From Betaproteobacteria bacterium (lineage in GTDB: Bacteria; Pseudomonadota; Gammaproteobacteria; Burkholderiales; SG8-41): a stretch of DNA of 64,000 bases. This document shows, in pieces, positions 35,714-44,850 of the stretch. The notes under the pieces are model-generated. The model worked only from the letters and a program-made list of their open reading frames with translations, searched no databases and had not been told where the DNA came from. Every line of letters starts with the position of its first letter. Position 1 is the first letter of the stretch. The stretch is taken from contig JAKFYK010000062.1 in assembly GCA_021730905.1 (NCBI GenBank), forward strand, positions 62,001-126,000, written 5' to 3'. Position numbers and translations under genes: made by a program.

Positions 35714-36166
35714 ATGGACTTACGAAAGGTTAAGACTTTGATTGATCTGGTCCAGCAATCCGGCATTTCGGAGTTGGAAATTCAGGAGGGCGAGGAGCGC
35801 GTCCGCATCAGTCGGGGCCCTATTGCAAATGCGGCTGGCCTGCCACAGGCGGTAGCCGTGCCGATGGTGTATCCCGCTACAGGGGCATCGCCCGCAGCAC
35901 TCGTTTCAGCTGAAGTGCCCGCCGAACCACAGGGCCACGTTCTCAAATCACCCATGGTTGGCACCTTTTATCGCTCCGCGGCGCCCGGCGCTAACCCGTT
36001 CGTCGAAATAGGACAAACCGTGAAAGCGGGCGATACGGTATGCATTATCGAGGCCATGAAACTGCTGAACGAAATCGAAGCAGGCGCCGACGGTGTGATC
36101 AAGGAAATCCTGGTGGAGAACGGTCAGCCGGTCGAGTATGGGCAGCCGCTTATCGTGATCACGTGA
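35714..36166 (+). CDS. accB: Biotin carboxyl carrier protein of acetyl-CoA carboxylase
   Basis: The 150-residue protein has an N-terminal helix-rich segment, a Pro/Ala linker and a C-terminal biotinyl domain with the biotin site [15 protein letters not shown] (Lys at about 116). It carries biotin between the biotin carboxylase and carboxyltransferase in fatty-acid synthesis. It is followed by accC after 79 bases. Confidence 0.97.
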   Translation: MDLRKVKTLIDLVQQSGISELEIQEGEERVRISRGPIANAAGLPQAVAVPMVYPATGASPAALVSAEVPAEPQGHVLKSPMVGTFYRSAAPGANPFVEIGQTVKAGDTVCIIEAMKLLNEIEAGADGVIKEILVENGQPVEYGQPLIVIT

Positions 36167-36245
36167 TGAGTCAGGCGTTTGGAGTGGAGCGTAGCTTCCC
36201 GCCCCTTCCTCCAGAGGCCCGACTTTAAACTCCAGGCTATCCACA

Positions 36246-37601
36246 ATGTTCGGAAAAATCCTCATCGCTAATCGCGGCGAAATTGCCCTGCGCATCCAGC
36301 GCGCATGCCGTGAAATGGGCATCAAAACGGTGGTGGTGCATTCCGAGGCGGATGCCGAAGCCAAGTATGTGAAACTCGCCGATGAATCGGTATGCATAGG
36401 CCCCGCGCCGTCGAGTGCGAGTTATCTGAATGTGCCGGCGATCATCAGTGCAGCGGAGGTAACGGATGCCGAGGCGATCCATCCAGGCTACGGATTCCTT
36501 TCCGAAAATGCCGACTTTGCCGAACGCGTCGATCAAAGCGGATTTGTTTTCATCGGTCCGCGCGCGGAGACCATACGGCTGATGGGCGACAAAGTAAGCG
36601 CCAAGAACACCATGAAAAAAGCCGGCGTGCCAGTGGTGCCGGGCATCGATACCGCGCTGCCCGAAGACCCCAAGGAAGTGATCAAAAGCGCGCGTGAAAT
36701 CGGTTATCCGGTCATCATCAAATCGGCGGGCGGTGGCGGCGGACGCGGCATGCGTGTGGTGCACACGGAAGCAGCGCTGCTTAACGCCGTCAACACCACG
36801 CGCACCGAGGCACAGGCCGCGTTCAGCAATCCCATGGTTTACATGGAAAAATTTCTGGAACGTCCGCGTCACATCGAAGTTCAGGTGATTGCCGACAAAC
36901 ACAAGAACGCGCTCTACCTCGGTGACCGCGATTGTTCGATGCAACGCCGTCATCAGAAAGTCATCGAGGAAGCGCCGGCGCCGCTGCTGAACCAGCGCGC
37001 GCGCGCCCGTACCGGAGAACGTTGCGCCGAGGCCTGCCGCAAAATCGGTTACGAGGGTGCCGGTACATTTGAATTTTTGTACGAAGGCGGCGAGTTTTAT
37101 TTCATCGAGATGAACACCCGCCTGCAGGTTGAACATCCGGTGACCGAAATGATCACCGGACTCGACATCGTGCAGATGCAGATACGCATCGCTGCCGGAG
37201 AAAAACTGGCGCTACGCCAGCGCGATGTCGAACTCGCCGGGCATTCCATCGAATGTCGCATCAATGCCGAAGACCCGTACAAATTCACGCCTTCGCCGGG
37301 ACGCATTACCTCGCTGCACATGCCCGGCGGACCGGGCATCCGCGTCGATTCACACGCCTACAGTGGCTACACCGTGCCGCCCAACTATGATTCGCTGATC
37401 GGCAAGATCATTGCCTACGGTGATACGCGAGAACAGGCCATCGCACGGTTGTCTGTTGCATTGTCGGAAACCGTGATTGAAGGCATCAAGACGAATATCC
37501 CATTGCATCAGGATCTGCTGCGCGATGCTGCCTTCCTGCGCGGCGGCACCAGTATTCATTACCTTGAAGAAAAGCTCGCCAAGATGGTGAAAGCAGAATG
37601 A
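36246..37601 (+). CDS. accC: Biotin carboxylase subunit of acetyl-CoA carboxylase
   Basis: The 451-residue ATP-grasp enzyme carboxylates biotin on AccB. Landmarks are [37 protein letters not shown], the glycine-rich ATP loop [30 protein letters not shown], and [14 protein letters not shown]. Full length. Confidence 0.98.
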   Translation: MFGKILIANRGEIALRIQRACREMGIKTVVVHSEADAEAKYVKLADESVCIGPAPSSASYLNVPAIISAAEVTDAEAIHPGYGFLSENADFAERVDQSGFVFIGPRAETIRLMGDKVSAKNTMKKAGVPVVPGIDTALPEDPKEVIKSAREIGYPVIIKSAGGGGGRGMRVVHTEAALLNAVNTTRTEAQAAFSNPMVYMEKFLERPRHIEVQVIADKHKNALYLGDRDCSMQRRHQKVIEEAPAPLLNQRARARTGERCAEACRKIGYEGAGTFEFLYEGGEFYFIEMNTRLQVEHPVTEMITGLDIVQMQIRIAAGEKLALRQRDVELAGHSIECRINAEDPYKFTPSPGRITSLHMPGGPGIRVDSHAYSGYTVPPNYDSLIGKIIAYGDTREQAIARLSVALSETVIEGIKTNIPLHQDLLRDAAFLRGGTSIHYLEEKLAKMVKAE

Positions 37602-37703
37602 CGGGTCCGTTGGGAGTTGGGCGTTGAGAGAGAGGGGAATAACCCTGTCACGTGTCTCAGCCCTGCCACACCAAACTTCCGGCTCCCAACACAGCCCCCC
37701 CAA

Positions 37704-38594
37704 ATGCCCTGGATTTCCGCCACCTTGATCGTCGATGTGCGCTGCGTCGAGACACTGTCGGACGCATTGTTGGAGCGCGGCGCCCTGTCGGTGGAGGTTA
37801 CCGACGCGGCTGCCGGCACGCCCAACGAGCGTCCGCTGTTTGCCGAGCCGGGCAGCGCGCCTGCCCTCAATTGGCGTAACAATCGCGTGGTGGCGTTGTT
37901 CGCGCCGGACACCGACCTTGCCGAGACCATGGCGGGCGCCCTGCGCGCTGCAGCGTTGCCCCCGACCACGCCGTACGGCATGGATCGTGTCGATGACAAG
38001 GACTGGGTGCGCCTCACGCAATCGCAGTTCACGCCGCAACAGGTGACGCCGCGCCTGTGGGTGGTGCCGACGTGGCACGAGGTAATGGATCCCGATGCCA
38101 TCAATATCCGGCTCGATCCCGGCCTTGCGTTTGGCACCGGTACGCATCCGACCACGCGCCTGTGCCTGCGCTGGCTGGATGCACACGTGAATCCGGGCGC
38201 GACGGTGATCGACTATGGCTGCGGCTCCGGCATACTTGCTATTGCTGCGATGAAGTTGGGCGCGAGTCTCGCGCAAGGGGTGGACATTGACGAGCAAGCC
38301 CTGCTTGCCGCGCGCAACAACGCGATGCAAAATCAGGTTGATATATCTTTTTTTGCGGCGGCGGACGAATTGAAACAGCAGGCAAACGTGGTCGTGGCCA
38401 ACATACTGGCGAATCCGCTGACGGTGCTCGCGCCGCTCCTTGCCACGCTGACCGCGCCGGGCGGCATGATTGCGCTGTCGGGCATACTTGTGCCGCAGGC
38501 AGACGACGTTCGCGATGCCTATCGCCCTTGGTTTGACATGCATACCACCGAAGCGGACGACGAGTGGGTATTGCTCGCCGGCCGCAAGCGTTGA
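37704..38594 (+). CDS. prmA: Ribosomal protein L11 methyltransferase
   Basis: The 296-residue SAM-dependent methyltransferase modifies ribosomal protein L11. It has DPGLAFGTGTHPTTRLCLRW, the SAM loop VIDYGCGSGILAIAAMKLGA and the catalytic-region VVVANILANPLTVLAPLL. ATG 37704 begins the family-typical MPWISATLIVD. The 102-base gap after accC contains a GTTGGGAG / CTCCCAAC pair that could fold as a leader hairpin. Confidence 0.95.
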   Translation: MPWISATLIVDVRCVETLSDALLERGALSVEVTDAAAGTPNERPLFAEPGSAPALNWRNNRVVALFAPDTDLAETMAGALRAAALPPTTPYGMDRVDDKDWVRLTQSQFTPQQVTPRLWVVPTWHEVMDPDAINIRLDPGLAFGTGTHPTTRLCLRWLDAHVNPGATVIDYGCGSGILAIAAMKLGASLAQGVDIDEQALLAARNNAMQNQVDISFFAAADELKQQANVVVANILANPLTVLAPLLATLTAPGGMIALSGILVPQADDVRDAYRPWFDMHTTEADDEWVLLAGRKR

Positions 38595-38604
38595 GCGTTC
38601 GCGT

Positions 38605-39537
38605 ATGTCGATGGTAACGACCTGTCCGAATTGCGCGACGAGCTTCAGCGTGGCGCCGGAGGTATTGCTGTCGCGCAATGGCCGCGTGCGATGCGGGCAG
38701 TGCAAACAGATTTTTGACGGACTGTTGAGCGTTACCACGCTCGAAGAATTCCAATCGGCATCGGGTGTGGCTGCCGGCGGCGCCGCGGAGGCGACCGCAT
38801 CGCCGCCCGCTGCACCCGCGGAAATCATATGGCCGGCGCTGCCCGATGTGCCCGAAGTACCCATACCGCCGATGCCGCTGGAAATCGCGGCGGCCGCGAG
38901 TCCCGCCTACTTGCCGCAGGCGGCGCTTGAAAATGATGAGATGCCGCCGGTCGAGCCGGTTTCGTCCCCCGCGCCGGCGCGATTGGCATTCCATTCAGGT
39001 GATGCGGACGTCATCCATGAGGCCGATGAATTGGATCCCGCGCCACCGCCGCGCGCGCGCTGGCTGTGGCCTATCGCCGCCACACTCGCAGCGCTGGTGT
39101 TTGCCGGACAAGTGCTTTACCGGTATCGCAGTGAACTGGCGGCAAACGTTCCCGTGACCAAGCCCGCCCTCACGCGGTTGTGCGCGTGGGCGGGATGCAG
39201 CGTGCCGTCGTTGCAGCAGCCTGCCGCGCTGAACATCGAAGCATCGGACTTGCAGGTTGTCGATCAGTCGAAGCCGCATCTCGTCCAGCTTACCGCGACG
39301 CTGCGCAATCGTGCGGCGATCGATGTGGGTTATCCCGCGCTGGATCTGGTGCTCACCGACAATCGTGACCACGCGCTGGCGCGGCGCGTATTTGTACCCG
39401 CAGACTATTTGCCCCCCAATGCCGCGCAGTCTGCTATTGCCGCCAATGCCGAAAGCACCGTGCGCATCGACATGGATATCAGCGGCTTGCCCGCCGCGGG
39501 ATTCCGACTTAACCTGACGCCCGCACCGACTAACTGA
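38605..39537 (+). CDS. Zinc-ribbon (MJ0042) and DUF3426 membrane protein
   Basis: The 310-residue protein opens with a zinc ribbon (TTCPNCATSF...VRCGQCKQIFDG, two CxxC pairs, residues about 6-40). A Pro/Ala-rich acidic linker follows, then one membrane helix (LWPIAATLAALVFAGQVLY, about 155-173) and a C-terminal DUF3426 domain with PALTRLCAWAGCSVPSLQQP. This family regularly follows prmA in betaproteobacteria. Its function is unknown. Confidence 0.85.
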   Translation: MSMVTTCPNCATSFSVAPEVLLSRNGRVRCGQCKQIFDGLLSVTTLEEFQSASGVAAGGAAEATASPPAAPAEIIWPALPDVPEVPIPPMPLEIAAAASPAYLPQAALENDEMPPVEPVSSPAPARLAFHSGDADVIHEADELDPAPPPRARWLWPIAATLAALVFAGQVLYRYRSELAANVPVTKPALTRLCAWAGCSVPSLQQPAALNIEASDLQVVDQSKPHLVQLTATLRNRAAIDVGYPALDLVLTDNRDHALARRVFVPADYLPPNAAQSAIAANAESTVRIDMDISGLPAAGFRLNLTPAPTN

Positions 39538-39552
39538 GTTTGCGAGAGTTTG

Positions 39553-39936
39553 ATGATCTATCCCGATAACCTCAAGTATCATGAGTCGCACACTTGGCTG
39601 AAAATGGAAAGCGACGGCACCTGCACCGTAGGCATCACGCACCATGCGCAGGAACAATTGGGCGATGTGGTGTACGTGGATGCGCCTACTGCGGGACGCA
39701 CAGTGAAACAAGGCGAAGCCTGCGGTGTTATTGAGTCCGTCAAAACGGCTGCCGACATACACGCGCCGGCGTCGGGTGTGGTGATCGAGACGAATCCGGT
39801 GCTCGAAGACGCGCCTGAAACGGTGAATACCGATCCGTACGGTGCATGGTTGTTTCGCATGAAACTCAGCGATCCGGCGGAACGGGCGGCGCTGCTGGAT
39901 GCCGCGGCGTACCAAAAGGCAGCGGAAGCTCAGTGA
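39553..39936 (+). CDS. gcvH: Glycine cleavage system H protein
   Basis: The 127-residue lipoyl carrier has the block SHTWLKMESDGTCTVGITHH and the lipoylation site VIESVKTAADIHAPASG (Lys about 61). It is full length and looks intact, although the neighbouring glycine decarboxylase genes are decayed. It may serve another glycine decarboxylase elsewhere in the genome, or a lipoate relay. ATG 39553 is used; a TTG one codon earlier is possible. Confidence 0.96.
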   Translation: MIYPDNLKYHESHTWLKMESDGTCTVGITHHAQEQLGDVVYVDAPTAGRTVKQGEACGVIESVKTAADIHAPASGVVIETNPVLEDAPETVNTDPYGAWLFRMKLSDPAERAALLDAAAYQKAAEAQ

Positions 39937-40005
39937 AGGCTAGGGGGTGAGGAAGTGAAGGGCGCGCCCATGCACTTTTCACACACTCACACCTTTTACT
40001 CTCCC

Positions 40006-40793
40006 ATGCGCCACAACTCCACCCGTGAGCCGCCGCTCTCTGAAATGGCAGTGACGCGCCTCATGCGCGAGCGTGCGGAGCAGGACGGCGCGTATCTGAA
40101 TTTCATCGGTGCGGGCGCCTACGAGCATCATATTCCCGCCGTGGTATCGCAGCTTGTCGCGAGAGGTGACTTTTGTGCGAACGCCGCTGCGCGCGCGGCG
40201 GCGAGTGGGGCAAGGCCGGAGCGGATATCGCTACCGGTGATGCGCAGCCGTTGGGCATGCCGCTCTCGAGCGGCATGGGCTTCATCGCGTGCCGCGCGCC
40301 ATTTGCTTCGGACATGCCCGGTTGTAGAGCAATACTTGGCGATGCGAAAGGTGAATCCGGCTACGAGTTCCAATCGAAGTGGAATGCCGGTTCAGTAACG
40401 CCGGTAGCCGCTGCGGCGTATATGGCCGCCAAGGGCGCGGCTGGGCTTGCTGCCGTTGCGCAGACGAGCGCGGCGAATGCAGCGGCGCTGATGCATGCAC
40501 TGACGGACATCAATGGGGTCGAACGAGCATTTTCCGCGCCGGGTTTTCATGAATTTGTGCTGAAGCTTTCCACGCCAGTCGCTCCGGTGTTGCATGCCCT
40601 GAAAGCGCAAGGCATACTCGGCGGCATTCCGTTGAGGCAGTATTTTCCCGATCTCGGCCAAAGCCTGCTCGTATGCGCCACTGAAACCAAAGCCGCTGCC
40701 GATATTGCGCGTTACGTTGCCAACATGACGCGCATTGTTGGCAAGCGATTCCAACCCGCGCCTTGTTCCATCAAGCAAGCGCACAACTCTTAA
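40006..40793 (+). pseudogene. Remnant of gcvPA (glycine decarboxylase subunit 1)
   Basis: Two pieces in different frames match GcvPA from memory. 40006 to about 40172 gives [18 protein letters not shown] and [15 protein letters not shown], the N-terminal part. From about 40185 in another frame it gives [27 protein letters not shown], then the C-terminal ILGGIPLRQYFPDLGQSLLV. About 170 residues of the expected 450 are missing between the pieces, where the frame also changes, and the N-terminus is cut as well. The gene is therefore very unlikely to make glycine decarboxylase. Confidence 0.75.
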
Positions 40794-40810
40794 AATCAAG
40801 GAGATTCACC

Positions 40811-41311
40811 ATGGCAAGCGTAACTTTAGGCGGCAATCCGATTACCGTGAACGGCAATTTTCCCAAGAAGGGCGATGCGGCACCCGATTTCACGCTCACC
40901 GGCAAGGATCTGAAAGAAGTCGGTCTTAGCGCTTTCGCGGGCAAGAAAAAAGTGCTGAACATCGTGCCCAGTCTTGACACGCCAGTGTGCCAGACCTCCA
41001 CGCGAAAATTCAACGAGAAAGCCGCCGGCATAACCGACACCGTGGTGCTGGCGATTTCCGGTGACCTGCCGTTTGCGATGGGACGCTTCTGCACTGCGGA
41101 AAATATCGCCAACGTGACGCCGCTGTCCACGTTCCGCAATCGTGATTTTCACGGCAAGTATGGCGTGGATGTGGCGGACGGACCGCTCAAAGGACTCACG
41201 GCACGCGGCGTGGTGGTACTGGACGCCAACAACAAAGTGCTGCACGCGGAACTGGTGCCGGAGATCAAACAGGAACCCAATTATGATGCTGCACTGGCAT
41301 CTTTGAAATAA
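40811..41311 (+). CDS. tpx: Thiol peroxidase (Tpx)
   Basis: The 166-residue peroxiredoxin reduces hydroperoxides with thioredoxin. The peroxidatic Cys lies in [16 protein letters not shown] and the resolving Cys in [10 protein letters not shown]. The N-terminal [19 protein letters not shown] is typical of Tpx. AAGGAG before the ATG is strong. It stands between the two decayed gcvP pieces, as if inserted there. Confidence 0.96.
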   Translation: MASVTLGGNPITVNGNFPKKGDAAPDFTLTGKDLKEVGLSAFAGKKKVLNIVPSLDTPVCQTSTRKFNEKAAGITDTVVLAISGDLPFAMGRFCTAENIANVTPLSTFRNRDFHGKYGVDVADGPLKGLTARGVVVLDANNKVLHAELVPEIKQEPNYDAALASLK

Positions 41312-41336
41312 TTTAAAAATAGATCCTTACAATTTA
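41305..41336 (-). repeat. AT-rich interspersed element, reverse copy
   Basis: On the minus strand TTGTAAGGATCTATTTTTAA plus an AT-rich tail matches the family with three substitutions in the core. It lies in the short gap between tpx and the GcvPB-like gene, opposite to both. Confidence 0.4.
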
Positions 41337-41355
41337 TCTGCTAAGTGTGACGTTA

Positions 41356-42264
41356 ATGGCTGCGCCGTTATCAGTGGATGCGGGGGCGGTACTGCCTGTG
41401 GGCAACCTGCGCAAGAATCCACCGGCACGGCCCCTGTTTTCTGACGCGGAAGCGGCGCGTCACTTCCTCGCGTTGTCTCGTCTGGATGAGTTAGGTGACC
41501 AGCCAGGTGTGGCGGCAGCGCTGCCGCCGCAATTTCTGACGCGCCATCCCGCCGTGCCGGACGATACCGCGCACGGTTTTCTCGCTTGTCTGCATGAACT
41601 ACAGGAGATGTTGCGCGCAGCAAGCCGCATGACGGCAGTGAGTCTCGCGCCTCAAACCGAATGGCAGAGTATGTTCGCCTGCATGGCGATGATACGCGCG
41701 TATCACAGCGCGCTCGGCGACAGGATGCGCACGGAGATATTGCTGGTTGCGCCGGTGAACGACAGGGTTGCCGACGCGGCCGCGCAGTGCGGCTACGCGC
41801 TGCACGAAATCGCGGTGAGTACTCGGAGCGTGGTCGATGCGGCGGCGCTCAGGGCTGCTGTCGGGCCGCGCACCGCGGCGCTGCTCATCACCAGCGCTTG
41901 CGCGAGCGAAGCAATGGAAATCGTGCGTGCTGGGGGCGGATTGGTCTGCTGCTTTGGCGCGATTTCTGTCGCCGGTGCTCTTGGCGCGGATCTGGATTTG
42001 CTGGGTTTTCCGCTGTCTGACGGCGAACATGAGGTGCGCGCATGGGCCGTGGCGGCATCGAAACCGCTGGTGCAATTTCTGCCGCTGCCGGTTGTGGGGC
42101 GAACCAAGGACGAATACCGGCTGCTTGCCGAAAAAGACCTGCCGCTGTCCATCGGCAGGCTGGGCGCGTCTCCGGGCAACGCGGATGCGCTGCTGCACGC
42201 TTATTTGCGCGCGCGCATGCACGAAGCCGCGGCTGATTCCGCCGAGCCGGCATTGAAATCCTGA
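41356..42264 (+). CDS. GcvPB-like protein that has lost the PLP-binding motifs
   Basis: The 302-residue reading frame aligns block by block with glycine decarboxylase subunit 2: LRKNPPARPLFS, ARHFLALSRLD, TAHGFLACLHELQEML, AVSLAPQTEWQS, MIRAYHSALGDRMRTEIL, TAALLITSA, and FLPLPVVGRTKDEYRL. The catalytic blocks are replaced. The SCTMKYNP segment is absent, AGAHGE reads TEWQSM, DSAHGTNP reads VNDRVADA, and the HKTF lysine loop with the following glycine run is gone. Length is 302 against about 480. It overlaps dgkA by its stop codon. It is either a pseudoenzyme or a slowly decaying relic that kept its frame. Confidence 0.65.
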   Translation: MAAPLSVDAGAVLPVGNLRKNPPARPLFSDAEAARHFLALSRLDELGDQPGVAAALPPQFLTRHPAVPDDTAHGFLACLHELQEMLRAASRMTAVSLAPQTEWQSMFACMAMIRAYHSALGDRMRTEILLVAPVNDRVADAAAQCGYALHEIAVSTRSVVDAAALRAAVGPRTAALLITSACASEAMEIVRAGGGLVCCFGAISVAGALGADLDLLGFPLSDGEHEVRAWAVAASKPLVQFLPLPVVGRTKDEYRLLAEKDLPLSIGRLGASPGNADALLHAYLRARMHEAAADSAEPALKS

Positions 42265-42668
42265 TGAGCGATCAGCCGCCTGGCCGCGCCAGTGCCGACG
42301 AGGCTTCCGCGCTCAAAGGCAAGACCGGATTCACGCGCGTAGCAAACGCTTTTTGCTATTCACTGTCGGGCCTGCGCACGGCGTTTCGTGGTGAAGCCGC
42401 ATTCCGCCAGGAGGTGATGCTGGCGGCGCTGCTGATCCCTCTGGCGTTTTTCATGCCCGCCGAACGAACCGGCAAGGCATTGATGATTGCTTCAGTGCTG
42501 CTGGTGCTGATTGTCGAGTTACTCAATTCAGCACTCGAGGCGCTGGCGGACCGGGTATCCACGGAGAAGCATGATCTAATCAAGAATGCCAAGGATATCG
42601 GCAGCGCGGCGGTGTTGGTCGCGCTCGTCAATGTGCCAGTGGTGTGGCTGCTGGTACTACTGGGATGA
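42264..42668 (+). CDS. dgkA: Diacylglycerol kinase
   Basis: The 134-residue integral membrane enzyme phosphorylates diacylglycerol. It has an amphipathic N-terminus (NAFCYSLSGLRTAFRGEAAFRQE) and three membrane helices. The DgkA signature ELLNSALEALADRVS is followed by KNAKDIGSAAVL. The start overlaps the preceding stop (TGATG), so it is translationally coupled to the GcvPB-like gene. Confidence 0.95.
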   Translation: MSDQPPGRASADEASALKGKTGFTRVANAFCYSLSGLRTAFRGEAAFRQEVMLAALLIPLAFFMPAERTGKALMIASVLLVLIVELLNSALEALADRVSTEKHDLIKNAKDIGSAAVLVALVNVPVVWLLVLLG

Positions 42669-42696
42669 GTGTGCTGGCGTTTTCTGCCTGCAAATC

Positions 42697-42731
42697 AAAA
42701 AACGGGCGTGGACATCTGCGCCCGTTTTATT
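42697..42731. terminator. Bidirectional terminator between dgkA and mscL
   Basis: AAAACGGGCG (42699-42708) and CGCCCGTTTT (42719-42728) form a ten-pair stem around a ten-base loop, with A runs before and T runs after. It serves both convergent genes. Confidence 0.85.
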
Positions 42732-42750
42732 TGCGGCAAAAGGCAACTAT

Positions 42751-43173
42751 CTATTTTTTCAACGCGTCGCGTATTTCGCGCAGCAGCAGCACGTCTTCCG
42801 GCGGCGCAGGCGGCGCTGCGGGCGGCGGCTCGGCGGTCTTGGCCTTGTTATAAGCCTTGAGCAGCATGAATATCGCGAAAGCCACGATGACGAAGGTGAG
42901 GATAGTGTTGATGAACACGCCATAGTTCCACGTCACCGCGCCGGCCTTCTGCGCGATTTCAACCGTGGCATAGGGGCCGGCCGTGACGCCTGGTTTGATC
43001 ACCGCGAACATATTGGCGAAATCCACGCCGCCCATCAGCAGCCCGATCGGCGGCATGATGATGTCTTTCACCAGTGAGTCGACGATCTTCCCGAATGCCG
43101 CACCAATAATGATGCCTACCGCCATATCGAGCACGTTGCCCTTCATGGCGAATTCCTTGAACTCCTTCAACAT
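42751..43173 (-). CDS. mscL: Large-conductance mechanosensitive channel
   Basis: The 140-residue channel has the N-terminal [24 protein letters not shown] (first helix), the [16 protein letters not shown] loop and a second helix [21 protein letters not shown] Pro/Ala-rich cytoplasmic tail follows, ending [11 protein letters not shown]. It opens under membrane tension to release solutes. Confidence 0.97.
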   Translation of the reverse strand: MLKEFKEFAMKGNVLDMAVGIIIGAAFGKIVDSLVKDIIMPPIGLLMGGVDFANMFAVIKPGVTAGPYATVEIAQKAGAVTWNYGVFINTILTFVIVAFAIFMLLKAYNKAKTAEPPPAAPPAPPEDVLLLREIRDALKK

Positions 43174-43377
43174 GGCATGACCTCCAGTTTTAGTAAACGC
43201 AGCGTTTGTTCGACTGCCGGGCCGGCACTGGCCGACCCCAATCCATTATGCGCGTATTGCCTGTGGCTGAAAACCATGGTCAACGCGCCGGGTCGCGCTG
43301 TCATCCGACGGGTGCCGGGCCCCGTTCCATGAAATTCGGCATTGCTATAATGCGCCATCTTCAATTCGGGAATAAAG

Positions 43378-44313
43378 ATGTCAACGCTGATTTGCGGTTC
43401 GATTGCCTACGACACCATCATGGTGTTTCACGACCAGTTCAAGAATCATATTCTTCCCGATAAACTGCACATACTGAACGTAGCATTCCTGGTGCCGGAT
43501 TTGCGGCGCGAGTTCGGTGGCTGCGCCGGCAATATTGCCTACAACCTGAAGTTGCTCGGTGGTGATCCGCTGATTATGGCAACGGTAGGCGACGATCACG
43601 CGCAGTACGCTGCCCGCCTGGATAAGCTCGGCCTTGCGCGTACGCACGTGCGCGAGGTGGCGGGTTCATATACGGCGCAGGCGTTCATTACCACCGATCT
43701 CGACGACAATCAGATTACTGCATTTCATCCGGGCGCGATGAACCATTCGCATCTTAACCATATCACCGATGCGAAGGGTGCGACGCTCGGCATCGTGGCG
43801 CCGGACGGGCGTGACGGCATGCTGCAACATGCGCGCGAGTTTCGCGAAGCGGGCATTCCTTTCATTTTTGATCCGGGTCAGGGTCTGCCCATGTTCAACG
43901 GCGACGAACTAATGAATTTTGTCAACCTCGCAGATTACGTGACGGTCAACGACTACGAGGCGGAGTTATTGCAGGAGCGTACCGGCAAAAGCCTTGAAGC
44001 GCTGGCAACCCAGGTGAAAGCGCTGATCGTGACGCTGGGCGCTAAAGGATCGGTCATCCGTACCGGCGGCAAAACGTTTGATATACCGAGTGTCAAGCCG
44101 GCAGCGATACTCGATCCTACCGGCTGCGGCGATGCGTTCCGCGCCGGTTTGCTTCACGGCATTACGAGTGGCATGGATTGGCCGATGACGGGTCGGCTTG
44201 CGTCGTTGCTGGGATCGATAAAAATCGCGCAGCGTGGCGGGCAGAATCATTCGTTTACGCGAGACGACATTGCGGCGCAATATAGGGCCAATTTTGGCGC
44301 GACGCTGTGGTGA
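43378..44313 (+). CDS. PfkB-family carbohydrate/nucleoside kinase
   Basis: The 311-residue ribokinase-fold kinase has an N-terminal ICGSIAYDTIMVF, the GG motif FGGCAGNIAYNLKLLGG at about 47-63, and the C-terminal anion-hole motif DPTGCGDAFRAGLLHG with catalytic Asp (about 253). The lid and early segments are closest to the adenosine kinase-like subgroup. The true substrate (adenosine, ribose or another sugar) cannot be decided. Confidence 0.88.
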   Translation: MSTLICGSIAYDTIMVFHDQFKNHILPDKLHILNVAFLVPDLRREFGGCAGNIAYNLKLLGGDPLIMATVGDDHAQYAARLDKLGLARTHVREVAGSYTAQAFITTDLDDNQITAFHPGAMNHSHLNHITDAKGATLGIVAPDGRDGMLQHAREFREAGIPFIFDPGQGLPMFNGDELMNFVNLADYVTVNDYEAELLQERTGKSLEALATQVKALIVTLGAKGSVIRTGGKTFDIPSVKPAAILDPTGCGDAFRAGLLHGITSGMDWPMTGRLASLLGSIKIAQRGGQNHSFTRDDIAAQYRANFGATLW

Positions 44314-44337
44314 TGACTGGAGAACCGGAGAATGCAA

Positions 44338-44805
44338 ATGATCAAATCAGAGCGCAAAACGATCACAATCGCAGTACTGGCGCTGGCGGCCGCGTTGTCG
44401 GGCTGCGCCACCACGGGAGAAACCATGCACCCCGGCGAACAAGTGCAGCGCGAGCAAATCGTGCGCACCGGCGTGGTTGAAAACGTGCGCGAAGTGCAGA
44501 TTGAAAATACGCGCCCCGCCACCGGCGCGGGCGGTGCCATCGGCGCGGTGGTTGGTGGTGTCGTGGGCAGTCACGTAGGACAAGGCCGCGGATCTATCGT
44601 GAGTTCGGTGATCGGCGCGGTACTCGGCGGGCTTGCCGGGCACGCCGTGGAACAACAGTCCGGACGCCACGCCGGACTTGAAATTGCCATCAAACTTGAC
44701 GACGGGCGTTCGATCTCCATCGTACAGGCAGCCGATGAACAGTTTCGCCCCGGCGATCGTGTGCGGATTATTTCAGATGGCATCACGGCGCGAGTGACGC
44801 GCTAG
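44338..44805 (+). CDS. Glycine-zipper outer-membrane lipoprotein (SlyB/Pcp-like)
   Basis: The 155-residue lipoprotein has a signal peptide with lipobox LSGC, a glycine-zipper 2TM segment (AIGAVVGGVVGSHVGQG and VIGAVLGGLAGHAVEQ, residues about 65-105) and a small C-terminal beta domain. GGAG seven bases before ATG 44338 favours this start over ATG 44332. Such proteins stabilise the outer membrane under stress. Confidence 0.88.
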   Translation: MIKSERKTITIAVLALAAALSGCATTGETMHPGEQVQREQIVRTGVVENVREVQIENTRPATGAGGAIGAVVGGVVGSHVGQGRGSIVSSVIGAVLGGLAGHAVEQQSGRHAGLEIAIKLDDGRSISIVQAADEQFRPGDRVRIISDGITARVTR

Positions 44806-44810
44806 CTAAA

Positions 44811-44850
44811 ATATTATAAATATCAGTTTTTAAAAGATATTTATATTTGT
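44811..44850 (+). repeat. AT-rich interspersed element, copy before plsC
   Basis: TATAAATATCAGTTTTTAAA followed by an AT-rich tail matches the family with about four core differences. It also contains the small inverted repeat AAATATC/GATATTT. It overlaps the TTG start used for the acyltransferase, in the same orientation. Confidence 0.45.

Noticed and set aside
37602-37703. Possible leader gene or riboswitch between accC and prmA
   Set aside because: It has only an eight-base GTTGGGAG/CTCCCAAC pair and a purine-rich stretch, with no conserved RNA core that I recognise. It is mentioned only under prmA.
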